This document shows, in pieces, positions 1-12,630 of a stretch of DNA of 64,000 nucleotides. The DNA is taken from assembly GCF_000756775.1 (NCBI RefSeq), contig NZ_CCSF01000001.1:310001-374000 (forward strand), given 5' to 3'. A program made the position numbers and the translations under genes. This DNA comes from Pseudomonas saudiphocaensis (GTDB lineage: Bacteria; Pseudomonadota; Gammaproteobacteria; Pseudomonadales; Pseudomonadaceae). Numbering within the stretch: the stretch's first letter is position 1; each line of letters begins with the position of its first letter. The notes below the pieces were generated by a model. That model worked only from the letters and a program-made list of their open reading frames with translations, ran no database searches and was not told where the DNA came from.

Positions 1-56
1 TCTGTGTTCTTCAGGGAAGGTTCGCCTCCCGCTGAAAGGATCACGGTGACCGTTGA

Positions 57-83
57 GGGGCTGGTGCACGCAAGGCCAGCCCC
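57..83 (-). terminator. Hairpin downstream of the aldehyde dehydrogenase gene
   Basis: Perfect 8-bp arms (GGGGCTGG / CCAGCCCC) enclose an 11-base loop 15 bases past the stop codon of the minus-strand dehydrogenase gene. The position fits an intrinsic terminator. The minus-strand sequence after the stem (TCAACGG) lacks a proper T-tract, so it may only stabilise the 3' end. Confidence 0.4.
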
Positions 84-97
84 CATCAGGTTTCAGG

Positions 98-1618
98 TTA
101 GAAGAACCCGAGCGGGTTGATGTCGTAGCTGACGAGCAGGTTCTTGGTCTGCTGGTAATGATCGAGCATCATCTTGTGGGTTTCGCGGCCGACGCCGGAT
201 TTCTTGTAGCCACCGAACGCGGCATGCGCCGGATACAGGTGGTAGCAGTTGGTCCAGACGCGACCGGCCTTGATCCCGCGGCCCATGCGGTAGGCGCGGT
301 TGATGTCGCGGGTCCAGACGCCGGCACCCAGACCGAACTCGGTGTCGTTGGCAATCGCCAGGGCTTCGGCCTCGTCCTTGAAGGTGGTCACGGCCACCAC
401 CGGCCCGAAGATCTCTTCCTGGAACACGCGCATCTTGTTGTGGCCCTTGATCAGGGTCGGCTGCACGTAGTAACCGGTCGACAGGCTGCCTTCCAGCTTC
501 TCGGCGGCACCACCGGTGAGGATCTCGGCGCCTTCGCCGCGGGCGATATCCATGTAGGAGAGGATCTTGTCGAACTGCTGCTCGGACGCCTGGGCACCGA
601 CCATGGTCTCGGTATCCAGCGGGTTGCCGCGCTTGATCTGGGCGATCTTCTTCATCACCACTTCCATGAAGGGCTCGAAGATCGATTCTTGGATCACCGC
701 ACGTGACGGACAGGTGCAGACCTCACCCTGGTTGAAGAACGCCAGCACCATGCCTTCAGCGGCCTTCTCGATGAACTCGGGTTCGGCCTTCATGATGTCT
801 TCGAAGAAGATGTTCGGGCTCTTGCCACCCAGCTCCACAGTGCTGGGGATGATGTTCTCGGCGGCGCACTTCATGATGTGCGAACCGACCGGAGTCGAGC
901 CGGTGAAGGCGATCTTGGCGATGCGGGTGCTGGTGGTCAGCGCCTGACCAGCTTCACGGCCGAAGCCCTGCACGATGTTCAGCACGCCCGGTGGCAGCAG
1001 GTCACCAACCAGCTCGGCGAAGATGGTGATCGACAGCGGGGTCTGCTCGGCGGGCTTCAGTACCACGCAGTTGCCGGCAGCCAGCGCCGGAGCCAGTTTC
1101 CAGGCAGCCATCAGGAACGGGAAGTTCCACGGGATGATCTGCCCGACCACGCCCAGCGGCTCGTGGAAATGGTACGCGGCGGTGTGTTCGTTGATCTCCG
1201 CGGCGCTGCCTTCCTGGGCCCGCAGGCAACCGGCAAAGTAGCGGAAGTGGTCAGCCGCCAGTGGGATGTCGGCGTTCAGGGTTTCACGCACGGCCTTGCC
1301 GTTGTCCCAGGTTTCGGTGACGGCGAGTTTTTCCAGGTTGGCTTCGATGCGGTCGGCGATCTTCAGCAGGACCAGCGAGCGCTCCTGCACGGAGGTCTTG
1401 CCCCAGGCATCGGCGGCGGCATGGGCGGCGTCCAGGGCCTTGTCGATGTCCTCGGCGCCCGAGCGCGGGAATTCAGCGATGACTTCGCCGTTGACCGGCG
1501 AGGTGTTGACGAAATATTCACCCTTCACCGGAGCGACGAACTCGCCACCGATGTAGTTGCCGTAGCGAGGCTTGAAGGAAATTACGGCGCCTGCGGTACC
1601 GGGTTGGGCGTAGATCAT
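98..1618 (-). CDS. exaC: NAD+-dependent aldehyde dehydrogenase, ExaC/AldB type
   Basis: A 506-residue aldehyde dehydrogenase that oxidises aldehydes (acetaldehyde in the ExaC group, which serves ethanol oxidation) to acids with NAD+ in the cytoplasm. The full fold is present: the PWNFP motif near residue 163, the cofactor motif FTGSTPVG (238-245), the general-base Glu262 in VELGGKSP, and the catalytic Cys301 in NQGEVCTC. That VCTC variant, in place of the usual QCC, is typical of the AldB/ExaC subfamily. The start is supported by GGAGGATTCCC just before ATG. It is divergent from an AraC-type regulator across a 287-bp gap containing a perfect palindrome, which suggests local control. The family assignment is firm; the physiological substrate is inferred from homology. 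Confidence 0.93.
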   Translation of the reverse strand: MIYAQPGTAGAVISFKPRYGNYIGGEFVAPVKGEYFVNTSPVNGEVIAEFPRSGAEDIDKALDAAHAAADAWGKTSVQERSLVLLKIADRIEANLEKLAVTETWDNGKAVRETLNADIPLAADHFRYFAGCLRAQEGSAAEINEHTAAYHFHEPLGVVGQIIPWNFPFLMAAWKLAPALAAGNCVVLKPAEQTPLSITIFAELVGDLLPPGVLNIVQGFGREAGQALTTSTRIAKIAFTGSTPVGSHIMKCAAENIIPSTVELGGKSPNIFFEDIMKAEPEFIEKAAEGMVLAFFNQGEVCTCPSRAVIQESIFEPFMEVVMKKIAQIKRGNPLDTETMVGAQASEQQFDKILSYMDIARGEGAEILTGGAAEKLEGSLSTGYYVQPTLIKGHNKMRVFQEEIFGPVVAVTTFKDEAEALAIANDTEFGLGAGVWTRDINRAYRMGRGIKAGRVWTNCYHLYPAHAAFGGYKKSGVGRETHKMMLDHYQQTKNLLVSYDINPLGFF

Positions 1619-1706
1619 GGGAATCCTCCGAAGGATAACTCTTGTAATAATTGATGCACTGGCTGAATCTCAGCGCGGCTCAGGTTGATCATGAGTCAGT
1701 TTCATG

Positions 1707-1721
1707 GGGTCAACTTGACCC
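1707..1721. promoter_or_regulatory. Perfect palindrome in the exaC-araC intergenic region
   Basis: The 15-base sequence GGGTCAACTTGACCC is a perfect inverted repeat (GGGTCAA-C-TTGACCC) in the divergent promoter region between the aldehyde dehydrogenase and the AraC regulator. The half-site GTCAACTT recurs at 1748-1755, giving a direct repeat 39 bases apart. It is a candidate operator for the adjacent regulator or another protein. The binding factor cannot be named from sequence. Confidence 0.4.
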
Positions 1722-1905
1722 GGACAAAGCTCTGCTGTCGTCTAGAGTCAACTTCGTGGTGAGATGTCGCAGGTCTCGGAGGCGTCCGGTCAGGCACGGC
1801 CCAGTGCGTTGTTCTGGCCGGAGGGTAGAAGCGGGCTTGGCGCCGCCCAGTAGTCGCGGTGTGTTTCTTGCTTCAAGTCGCGGAAAGTTAGGTGTGGAGG
1901 CATAG

Positions 1906-2985
1906 ATGAGTTCCTTTTTCGATCAGTCAGATGCATCTGCCGGCCTGGCACTTGTCACCACGGGACAGAAACACGCAGGCGTCCTGGCGGCGGCTGCCAG
2001 TGGCCTTTGCGGCTTTATCGAGAGGCAGGGTGGCGATGCCGAGCGAGTGCTCGGTGTGTCTGGAATCGACCCGGACTTGTTGCAGCACCCGACGCTCAGC
2101 CTGGCGCTACCAAACTACTGCCAGGTACTGGAGGAGGCAGCACGGCAATCCGGCTGTGACAACTTCGGTCTCTACTATGGCCAGCAGTTCAAGCCACAGG
2201 CGTTGGGGTTGTTGGGCTATATCGGGCTGTGTTCGGCGACGGTGGAGCAGGCGCTGATCAACTTCGCCCGCGCCTTCCCGCTGCACCAGCGCAACAGCCT
2301 GATCCGTCTGGTCGATGACGGGGAGTGCTACCGCTTCGACTATCAGGTGCGGCACGGCGCCATCCTTTGCCGGCGGCAGGATGCCGAGCTGACTCTGGGC
2401 ATGGCGCGCAACCTGATCCGCCATGTGTTGGGAAACCAGTGGGCGCCACGGGCAGTGCACTTTGAGCATCCGCGCCCGGCCGACTGGCACGAACACGGTA
2501 AGGTATTCGATGCACCGGTGTACTTCGAGCAGCCCTACAACTCGTTGCTGATCCCCAAGGTCGGTCTGAATCGAGCTATGCCGGGCAGCGATCCGGTCCT
2601 GCTGATGGTCATGCAGGACTCCCTACGCCAGCTGAGCCTGGCTGGACGCACTGAGCCGGACATCGTCGATGACGCGCGCGCGCAGATTCGTCAGCGCCTG
2701 CTATTGGGTGAGCCGGTGCTGGAGGATATTGCCGAGCAGATGGGTATGACCGCCTGGTCACTGCAACGGCGCTTGCGCGACCAGGGACTGAATTTCTCCA
2801 CGCTGGTGGACAAGCAGCGGCAGGAGCTGGCGACCTATTACATGCGGCAGCGGCAGCTGCCCATCTCCGAGCTGGCGCCCTTGCTCGGTTATTCAGAAAC
2901 CAGCGCGTTTTCCAGGGCGTTTCGCCGCTGGTTCGGGGTAAGCCCTCGTCAGTGGCGTCAACACAGCGATCTGGTCAATCACTAG
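1906..2985 (+). CDS. AraC-family transcriptional regulator
   Basis: A 359-residue regulator with an N-terminal ligand-sensing domain of the 'arabinose-binding-like' type seen in OruR/ArgR-like Pseudomonas regulators. The C-terminal AraC DNA-binding domain (about 250-350) has its first helix-turn-helix around VLEDIAEQMGMTAWSLQRRL and the typical second one in ELAPLLGYSETSAFSRAFRRWFG. A strong ribosome site (GGTGTGGAGG) precedes ATG. Divergence from the aldehyde dehydrogenase gene suggests that gene is its target, probably in response to an alcohol- or aldehyde-derived signal. The effector is unknown, and no symbol is assigned because several AraC regulators share this layout. Confidence 0.88.
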   Translation: MSSFFDQSDASAGLALVTTGQKHAGVLAAAASGLCGFIERQGGDAERVLGVSGIDPDLLQHPTLSLALPNYCQVLEEAARQSGCDNFGLYYGQQFKPQALGLLGYIGLCSATVEQALINFARAFPLHQRNSLIRLVDDGECYRFDYQVRHGAILCRRQDAELTLGMARNLIRHVLGNQWAPRAVHFEHPRPADWHEHGKVFDAPVYFEQPYNSLLIPKVGLNRAMPGSDPVLLMVMQDSLRQLSLAGRTEPDIVDDARAQIRQRLLLGEPVLEDIAEQMGMTAWSLQRRLRDQGLNFSTLVDKQRQELATYYMRQRQLPISELAPLLGYSETSAFSRAFRRWFGVSPRQWRQHSDLVNH

Positions 2986-3031
2986 TCCACTGTCCGGCTG
3001 GCGCGCGAAAAAGCAAAATGAGGCGCAAACG

Positions 3032-3068
3032 AAAAAGCCCTGAAAACTTTTCAGCTTTCAGGGCTTTT
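3032..3068. terminator. Bidirectional intrinsic terminator
   Basis: Complementary arms AAAAGCCCTGAAA and TTTCAGGGCTTTT give a GC-core stem flanked by A-runs on one side and T-runs on the other, so it can end transcription in both directions. It lies 47 bases after the AraC gene on the plus strand and 13 bases past the 3' end of tRNA-Ser on the minus strand. Confidence 0.85.
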
Positions 3069-3080
3069 CAATATCGAAAG

Positions 3081-3170
3081 TGGCGGTGAGGGTGGGATTC
3101 GAACCCACGATACGATTTCTCGTATACACACTTTCCAGGCGTGCTCCTTCAACCGCTCGGACACCTCACC
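3081..3170 (-). tRNA. tRNA-Ser (anticodon GGA)
   Basis: The 90-base minus-strand gene starts GGTGAGGTGTCCGAGCGG and ends with encoded CCA. The acceptor arm GGTGAGG pairs with CCTCACC, the T-loop reads GGTTCGAATCC, and a long variable arm (TATACGAGAAATCGTA) marks a class II tRNA. The anticodon loop CTGGAAA in the stem CACGC/GTGTG gives GGA (positions 3134-3136 on the complement), reading UCC and UCU serine codons. A terminator follows immediately. Confidence 0.96.
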
Positions 3171-3400
3171 GGGTCTCAACGGGCGTGCTGTCCGTCGAGG
3201 CGCGCTAATGTAGCCGAACACTTTCCAGATGGCAAAAGTTTTTTGATTTTTCATGTGCTTAAGCGAAATGCGAGGGCGTTTTCCTGCGCTTTGAGGGCGG
3301 GCGAGACAGCCAAATCCGTGACTTGTGAGTCAGTCACAGCGCTTTACGCCGTGTGGTGTGCTGGGTAACGTCGGCCAACTTCTAAACAAGGAATCGAGTC

Positions 3401-4090
3401 ATGAGCGATCTGGTTGCCTACCAACTTGAAGACGGCATCGCCACGCTGACGTTGAACAATGGCAAGGTCAATGCGCTGTCACCGGCAGTTTTCGAGGCGC
3501 TCAATGCGGCTCTGGATCGTGCCGAGCAGGACCGTGCGGTAGTGATCTTGACCGGCCAGCCGGGGATTCTGTCCGGCGGTTACGATCTCAAGGTGATGAC
3601 CTCCAGTCCCGAGAACGCCATGGGGCTGGTTGCCACCGGCTCTACGTTCTCGCGCCGACTGCTCGCCCATCCGTTCCCGGTCATCGTGGCGTGCCCGGGC
3701 CATGCCATCGCCAAGGGTGCGTTTTTGCTGCTGTCGGTGGACTACCGCATCGGTGTCGAGGGCGCTTTCCATATCGGCCTCAATGAAGTGCAGATCGGCA
3801 TGACCATGCACCACGCCGGTATCGAGTTGGCGCGTGATCGCCTGAGCAAGGCGGCCTTTCAGCGCTCGGTGATCAACGGTGAGATCTTCGACCCCCAAGG
3901 GGCGCTGGAAGCAGGCTTCCTGGACAAGGTGGTGGCACCGGAAGCGCTGACGGAGACCGCCCGAGCCGCAGCCCTGCAGCTGCAGAAGATCAATATGACG
4001 GCGCACAAGAACACCAAGCGCAAGGCGCGCAAGGGCCTGCTCGATGCGCTGGACGAAGCCATTGCGCTGGACCAGCAGCATTTCGGTTGA
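3401..4090 (+). CDS. Crotonase-fold (enoyl-CoA hydratase/isomerase) family protein
   Basis: A 229-residue single-domain crotonase-superfamily protein, expected to bind an acyl-CoA in the cytoplasm. The fold's landmarks are visible: the N-terminal strand ending NGKVNALS, the oxyanion region GILSGGYDL near residue 52, the second loop HAIAKGAF near 105, and GLNEVQIGM near 128. The first catalytic Glu of true hydratases (the E of GGGCEL) is replaced here by Phe in AKGAFL, while the second (NEVQIGM) is kept. Classic enoyl-CoA hydration is therefore doubtful, and an isomerase, hydrolase or other CoA reaction is possible. AAGGAATCGAGTC precedes ATG. It appears monocistronic and ends at a terminator. 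Confidence 0.85.
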   Translation: MSDLVAYQLEDGIATLTLNNGKVNALSPAVFEALNAALDRAEQDRAVVILTGQPGILSGGYDLKVMTSSPENAMGLVATGSTFSRRLLAHPFPVIVACPGHAIAKGAFLLLSVDYRIGVEGAFHIGLNEVQIGMTMHHAGIELARDRLSKAAFQRSVINGEIFDPQGALEAGFLDKVVAPEALTETARAAALQLQKINMTAHKNTKRKARKGLLDALDEAIALDQQHFG

Positions 4091-4156
4091 GATGACAGCG
4101 GTCGGGCAGAAGAGAATTTTCCTCCTGGCGCTCATTCCGAGCCCTCCTGCGTTTAA

Positions 4157-5449
<1,293 letters not shown>

Positions 5450-5500
5450 TTTTTTTCAGGGCGGTTATGCCGCCCTCACTTCCAGACAGAGAGAACCTTT

Positions 5501-5782
5501 ATGAGCGATGCGCTGCAACTGATCCTTGAAGACGTGGACGGCACCCAGCTGGAAACTTCCTGCACCCGTTTTGCCGTGATGTGGCAGGGGCGTGAGGTGT
5601 GGATTCAGCAGGTCGGCAACAATCAGCTGATGATCGGCGTCGACGTGGAGGATGGCGACACTGAATACGCCAACCTGCTGCTGCGCCCGCTGGCAACCAA
5701 CCTGGTCAGCCTGGAATTGGAAATGGAGCCAATGGAAGCGGGCGACGAAGAGCATGTGCATGGCCCGGACTGCGACCACTGA
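5501..5782 (+). CDS. Small acidic conserved protein with a C-terminal HGPDC-H tail
   Basis: A 93-residue acidic protein of unknown function. It lies 51 bases behind the aminotransferase gene and is probably co-transcribed. The body is predicted mostly beta-strand with alternating hydrophobics (VWIQQVGNNQLMIGVDV). The end, HVHGPDCDH, combines three His, one Cys and acidic residues and could bind a transition metal. Nearly the same tail motif opens the SEC-C protein at 22216 (HVHGPDCNH). No signal peptide or membrane segment is present. I recall similar proteins widely in Pseudomonas but no assigned role. Confidence 0.8.
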   Translation: MSDALQLILEDVDGTQLETSCTRFAVMWQGREVWIQQVGNNQLMIGVDVEDGDTEYANLLLRPLATNLVSLELEMEPMEAGDEEHVHGPDCDH

Positions 5783-5792
5783 TACGGATGTA

Positions 5793-5864
5793 ACGGCTGC
5801 GGCCTTGATGGCGCAGCCGTCGCATTAGGGCCTGCCGTTTCGGCGCGGTCGCGAACGAAACGGC
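5793..5864. repeat. Two tandem hairpins between convergent genes
   Basis: Two separate perfect 9-bp inverted repeats occupy the gap between convergent genes: ACGGCTGCG...CGCAGCCGT (5793-5820) and GCCGTTTCG...CGAAACGGC (5834-5864). Neither is followed by a T-tract. They probably act as 3'-end structures or terminators for the facing transcripts. Confidence 0.5.
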
Positions 5865-5881
5865 AACGGCCTATGGCTGGT

Positions 5882-6229
5882 TCAGACACCTGCCGGTGGG
5901 TTCTCCAGCGAATCGTTACCGGTCACCGTCGCTGTGCCGGTTGCCGCTTGGGCGTTGGCCTTCATTTGCTGCTTATCGGCCTCCTGGGGTTCGGGCATGC
6001 GGCTTGAGCTGGCATTGGCAGCCGAGTGCTCGTTCATTTCGCAAAGAACCCGCTTGGCTTCGCAATGGCCACTGATGCCCCGAGCCAGAGCCAGGCCGCC
6101 CAAACCTAACTGCAAGATCCCTCCCAGGCCACCGCGCGCAAGGCCTTTTCCGAGAAAATACAGTCCGCCAGCAATGGAAGCTGCACGCTCCCAGCCGTGT
6201 ACGTTGGGGGTCGAAGAGTTCTGTTTCAT
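5882..6229 (-). CDS. DUF2892 (YgaP-like) inner-membrane protein
   Basis: A 115-residue protein. The N-terminal half matches the DUF2892/YgaP transmembrane family: an NVHGWERAASIAGG start, then two short glycine-rich hydrophobic segments (about 15-32 and 36-53) ending in the ISGHC pattern. The C-terminal half (about 60-115) is hydrophilic, rich in Ala, Gln and Asn, low in complexity, and presumably exposed. Function is unknown for the family. It is monocistronic, convergent with the gene at 5501. Confidence 0.75.
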   Translation of the reverse strand: MKQNSSTPNVHGWERAASIAGGLYFLGKGLARGGLGGILQLGLGGLALARGISGHCEAKRVLCEMNEHSAANASSSRMPEPQEADKQQMKANAQAATGTATVTGNDSLENPPAGV

Positions 6230-6334
6230 ATTGTTTGCTCCAGCAGGATGAGCTCTGTTAGCCGTTGAAGAACTACCTGCTATGGATGACTGCTGCGGCT
6301 TGGGAGCGTTCCAGCCGCAGGTCGGAAGCGCTTA

Positions 6335-8368
6335 TCAGGCATCCGTGAGCGCGAATACCTTGAGCAAAAAGGCGTATTCCAGTGCGGCATCCTTGAGCGC
6401 CTGGTAGCGACCACTCATGCCGCCGTGGCCGGCTTCGAGTTCGGTCTTGAGCAGCAGCAGGTTGTCATCGGTCTTGCTGGCGCGAAGCTTGGCGACCCAT
6501 TTCGCCGCTTCCCAGTACTGGACACGGCTGTCGTTGTAGCCGGCCACGGCGAGAATCGCGGGATAGGCCTGCGCCTGCACGTTTTCATACGGCGCGTAAG
6601 CTTTGATTCGGGCATATACGTCCGGCTCGTTAGGGTTGCCCCATTCATCGTACTCGGTGACCGTCAGGGGCAGATCTTCGTCGAGCATTGTGTTCAGCAC
6701 ATCGACGAAGGGCACTTCGGCGATGGCGGCGCCGAACAGGTCCGGGCGCATATTGAGTACCGCGCCGATCAGCAGGCCGCCGGCGCTGCCGCCGCTAATG
6801 GCCAGGCGCTGTGGTGTGGTGTAGCCGTCGGCGATCAGCTTTTCTGCGCAAGCGATAAAGTCGCTGAAGGTGTTTGGTTTGTGCTCCAGCTTGCCGGCGC
6901 GATACCAGGCTTCGCCCAGGTCGCCGCCGCCGCGCACGTGGGCGATGGCGAAGATGAAGCCGCGATCTAGCAACGACAGCCGCGCGTGGGAAAACCAGGG
7001 GTCGAGGCTGTGGCCGTAAGCCCCGTAGCCGTAGAGGTAGAGCGGTGCGGCTGTGGCGAAGGTCTCGCGTCGGGCAACCAGACTGATGGGCACCTGTGTG
7101 CCGTCATTCGCAGTGGCCCAGATGCGCCGGCTTTCGTAGGCGTCTGCATCGAAGGGTCCTTCCACCGGAGTTTCCTTCAAGACCTCCTGCGCACCATCGG
7201 CAAGGCGCAACTGACGAATCTGCGCCGGGCGGTTGAGCGCCTCGTAGCGTAGGCGGATCACCGGGCTCTCGAATTCCAGGGTGTTCTGTACGTGCAGGCT
7301 GTAGGCCGCGTCTGGCAGCTGCAGCCGATAGGCCGCGCCACCCTGTGGTCTTACTTCGATGACCGGCAAGCCGGCTTCACGCAGGCTAAGGGTCAGCGCA
7401 CTACTGTTGAGGCTGATGTCTTCAAGCATCACGGCATCATTGTGTGCCACCAGCTCCTGCCAGTTTTCACGTTGCGGGGCGTTTTCCGTTGCCAGGTACA
7501 GGGCGAAGTTAATGCCGCTCTGGTTGCTGCGCACGAACCAGCACCACTTGCCGTCCAGCTGACCGTGATCCGGATAGTACTCATGGTTTTCCTCGCGCGC
7601 GGCAAGGCAGGTCCAGGTGCCTTCAGGCTCATCGGCCGAAAGGACCCAGGCTTCGCTGGTGGTCTTGCTGTTGGACAGGATTACCAATTGACGCTCGGAG
7701 CTGGCACGGTAGCAATGCACGAAATAGCGGCCGTCGGGGTCGTGATAAACCGCTTCGCGATCTTCCGTGCCCAAGCGGTGACGATAGATCTTGTGCGGTC
7801 TGTGGGTATCGTCGAGCTCACCGAAGAACAGGGTCTGACTGTCGTTGGCCCAGACCATGCTGCCGTCACAATGATCGAAGGGCAGGGCAAGCACTTCGCC
7901 GCTGGCCAGGTCCTTGACGAACAGTCGGTAGATCTCGTCGCCCTGGGTATCGAGGCTGTAGGCCAGCTTGCTGTGATCCTGGCTGATGCTGAACGCGCCC
8001 AGGGAAAGAAAGCCGCCGGCGGCCAGCTGGTTGGGGTCGAGCAGCAGTTGCTCGGCGCTTTCGTCTACGCGCAATGAGCCGTCGGCAGGGCGCGGGCAGC
8101 GGTAGTGCCGCGCGTACTCGTCGCCGGCGGTGGTGCGCTGGTAATACAGCCACGGTCCCCAAGGGGAGGGCAGTGACAAGTCGGTCTCGCGAATCCTGCC
8201 CTTGATCTCCTGATACAGCGTTTCGCGCAATGCGCTCTGCTCGAGTAGCTGTTCCTCCACCCAGGCATTCTCCGCCTTCAAATGATCGAGTACTTCCGGC
8301 GCGTCGCGCTTCTCCAGCCATTTATAGGGATCTTGACCGTGGTCGACGCGGGCAATTGGGGCTGGCAT
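6335..8368 (-). CDS. ptrB: Oligopeptidase B (protease II), prolyl-oligopeptidase family
   Basis: A 677-residue serine peptidase of family S9A. These enzymes cut short peptides after Arg or Lys in the cytoplasm or periplasm. An N-terminal region beginning with the PYKWLE motif leads into the beta-propeller. The C-terminal alpha/beta-hydrolase domain carries the nucleophile in GGSAGGLL (about residue 525) and the catalytic His in GHGGMSGR near the end; the Asp is in the GYNDSRVQYWE region. The ATG at 8366-8368 is chosen because AGGAGTTTCC precedes it, giving the start MPAPIARVDHG; 14 upstream codons are discounted. It is divergent from fadB, and no signal peptide is seen. Confidence 0.92.
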   Translation of the reverse strand: MPAPIARVDHGQDPYKWLEKRDAPEVLDHLKAENAWVEEQLLEQSALRETLYQEIKGRIRETDLSLPSPWGPWLYYQRTTAGDEYARHYRCPRPADGSLRVDESAEQLLLDPNQLAAGGFLSLGAFSISQDHSKLAYSLDTQGDEIYRLFVKDLASGEVLALPFDHCDGSMVWANDSQTLFFGELDDTHRPHKIYRHRLGTEDREAVYHDPDGRYFVHCYRASSERQLVILSNSKTTSEAWVLSADEPEGTWTCLAAREENHEYYPDHGQLDGKWCWFVRSNQSGINFALYLATENAPQRENWQELVAHNDAVMLEDISLNSSALTLSLREAGLPVIEVRPQGGAAYRLQLPDAAYSLHVQNTLEFESPVIRLRYEALNRPAQIRQLRLADGAQEVLKETPVEGPFDADAYESRRIWATANDGTQVPISLVARRETFATAAPLYLYGYGAYGHSLDPWFSHARLSLLDRGFIFAIAHVRGGGDLGEAWYRAGKLEHKPNTFSDFIACAEKLIADGYTTPQRLAISGGSAGGLLIGAVLNMRPDLFGAAIAEVPFVDVLNTMLDEDLPLTVTEYDEWGNPNEPDVYARIKAYAPYENVQAQAYPAILAVAGYNDSRVQYWEAAKWVAKLRASKTDDNLLLLKTELEAGHGGMSGRYQALKDAALEYAFLLKVFALTDA

Positions 8369-8552
8369 GGAAACTCCTGGCAAAAATTGGTTTGGCCGAC
8401 TGAAAGGCACAGTGTACAGGTGCCTGCACAGTTGTGATGGTGAGGGCGAGCGCGGGTTCAGCGGTCATATAGAGGCTATGAGGTGCGGTACATTCACGTA
8501 GCAGCCTGTGATTGACAAGATCTCGCTTTTCCATGAAGGTGTATTACCCAAT

Positions 8553-8579
8553 CAAACGGGCGTATGAATCGAGCGTTTG
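8553..8579. promoter_or_regulatory. Paired PsrA-type operator boxes upstream of fadB
   Basis: Two 14-bp boxes of the PsrA form (G/C)AAAC-N4-GTTT(G/C), each with one mismatch, share a single base: CAAAC-GGGC-GTATG (8553-8566) and GAATC-GAGC-GTTTG (8566-8579). They lie about 115-140 bases before the fadB start. The psrA promoter at 18503-18529 has the same two-box arrangement with the same 13-bp offset. PsrA is known in P. aeruginosa to repress fadBA and to be released by long-chain fatty acids. The assignment here is by motif only. Confidence 0.68.
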
Positions 8580-8661
8580 CCATGCAAATGCCGTCTACCC
8601 TGATTATCGTGTCGGTGGGTGTCGGTGACGGTCATGAAGACCGGCGACGTGCGACACGTAA

Positions 8662-12032
<3,371 letters not shown>

Positions 12033-12052
12033 GCTGTTCGAGCGCGGTAAGG

Positions 12053-12077
12053 AAGCCGGGGCCTTGTGCCCCGGTTT
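12053..12077 (+). terminator. Intrinsic terminator of the fadBA operon
   Basis: Arms AGCCGGGGC and GCCCCGGTT around a short CTTGT loop, running into TTTTCATTT, 20 bases after the fadA stop codon. Confidence 0.85.
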
Positions 12078-12117
12078 TCATTTCATGGGTTAATAAATTG
12101 CTAGAGGCAGTCGATAA

Positions 12118-12357
12118 ATGCAGGTGACACCAGGGCGTTACCGCCACTACAAGGGGCCCGAGTATCGGGTGTTCGCGGTGGCCCAACACTCCGAAACAGA
12201 AGAGTACATGGTGTTTTACCAGGCGCTCTACGGAGATTTCGGACTCTGGGTTCGGCCGCTTTCGATGTTCACCGAAACGGTCGAGGTCGACGGTGAGACC
12301 TTGCCTCGCTTCGCGCTGATCGAAGAAGAATCCAGCCTTTTTGCCGGCTTAGCCTGA
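12118..12357 (+). CDS. DUF1653 domain protein
   Basis: A 79-residue single-domain protein matching DUF1653: PGRYRHYKGPEYRVFAVAQHSET followed by Y-ALYGD-G-LWVRPLSMF, the family's conserved aromatic-rich stretch. It has no membrane or signal segments and is probably a small beta-barrel-like cytoplasmic protein. Its biochemical role is unknown. The position between fadA and topA matches the gene I recall as PA3012 in P. aeruginosa. A weak AGGCAG site precedes the ATG. Confidence 0.85.
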   Translation: MQVTPGRYRHYKGPEYRVFAVAQHSETEEYMVFYQALYGDFGLWVRPLSMFTETVEVDGETLPRFALIEEESSLFAGLA

Positions 12358-12630
12358 CGGCGTGCTTGCCCCTTGCGCTTGACCTTGCCTCGCTCGCCAC
12401 TATATATAGCGGTGCTTTTGGGGCAGAGTGAATGCACTGCGGCCCGATCCGGCTTGTTACAAACTCCGCAGGACAGCCATGCTGGTCGCGGATGATGAAT
12501 ACCTTCGGGGCATGGAATGCCCTGTGCAGTGGATGAAAACACTGCTTCGCTTTATTCCGACAGTGCCGCCTTTCGACGCTGCGGAGCAAATCTTCTAAGT
12601 TCACCTCTCGATTCAGGAACTCTCCTCTCC

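Noticed and set aside
3318-3337. Nested repeats GTGAC...GTCAC and TGACT-TGTG-AGTCA upstream of the crotonase gene as an operator
   Set aside because: The arms are only 5 bp and the region has many short self-complementary words; no known consensus fits.
6292-6319. Hairpin CTGCGGCT...AGCCGCAG as the ptrB terminator
   Set aside because: 8-bp arms are present, but no T-tract follows on the minus strand. Evidence too weak to list as a terminator.
12517-12630. N-terminal extension of topA by 38 codons
   Set aside because: The family starts at [11 protein letters not shown]. The upstream codons show no conservation pattern and no better ribosome site.
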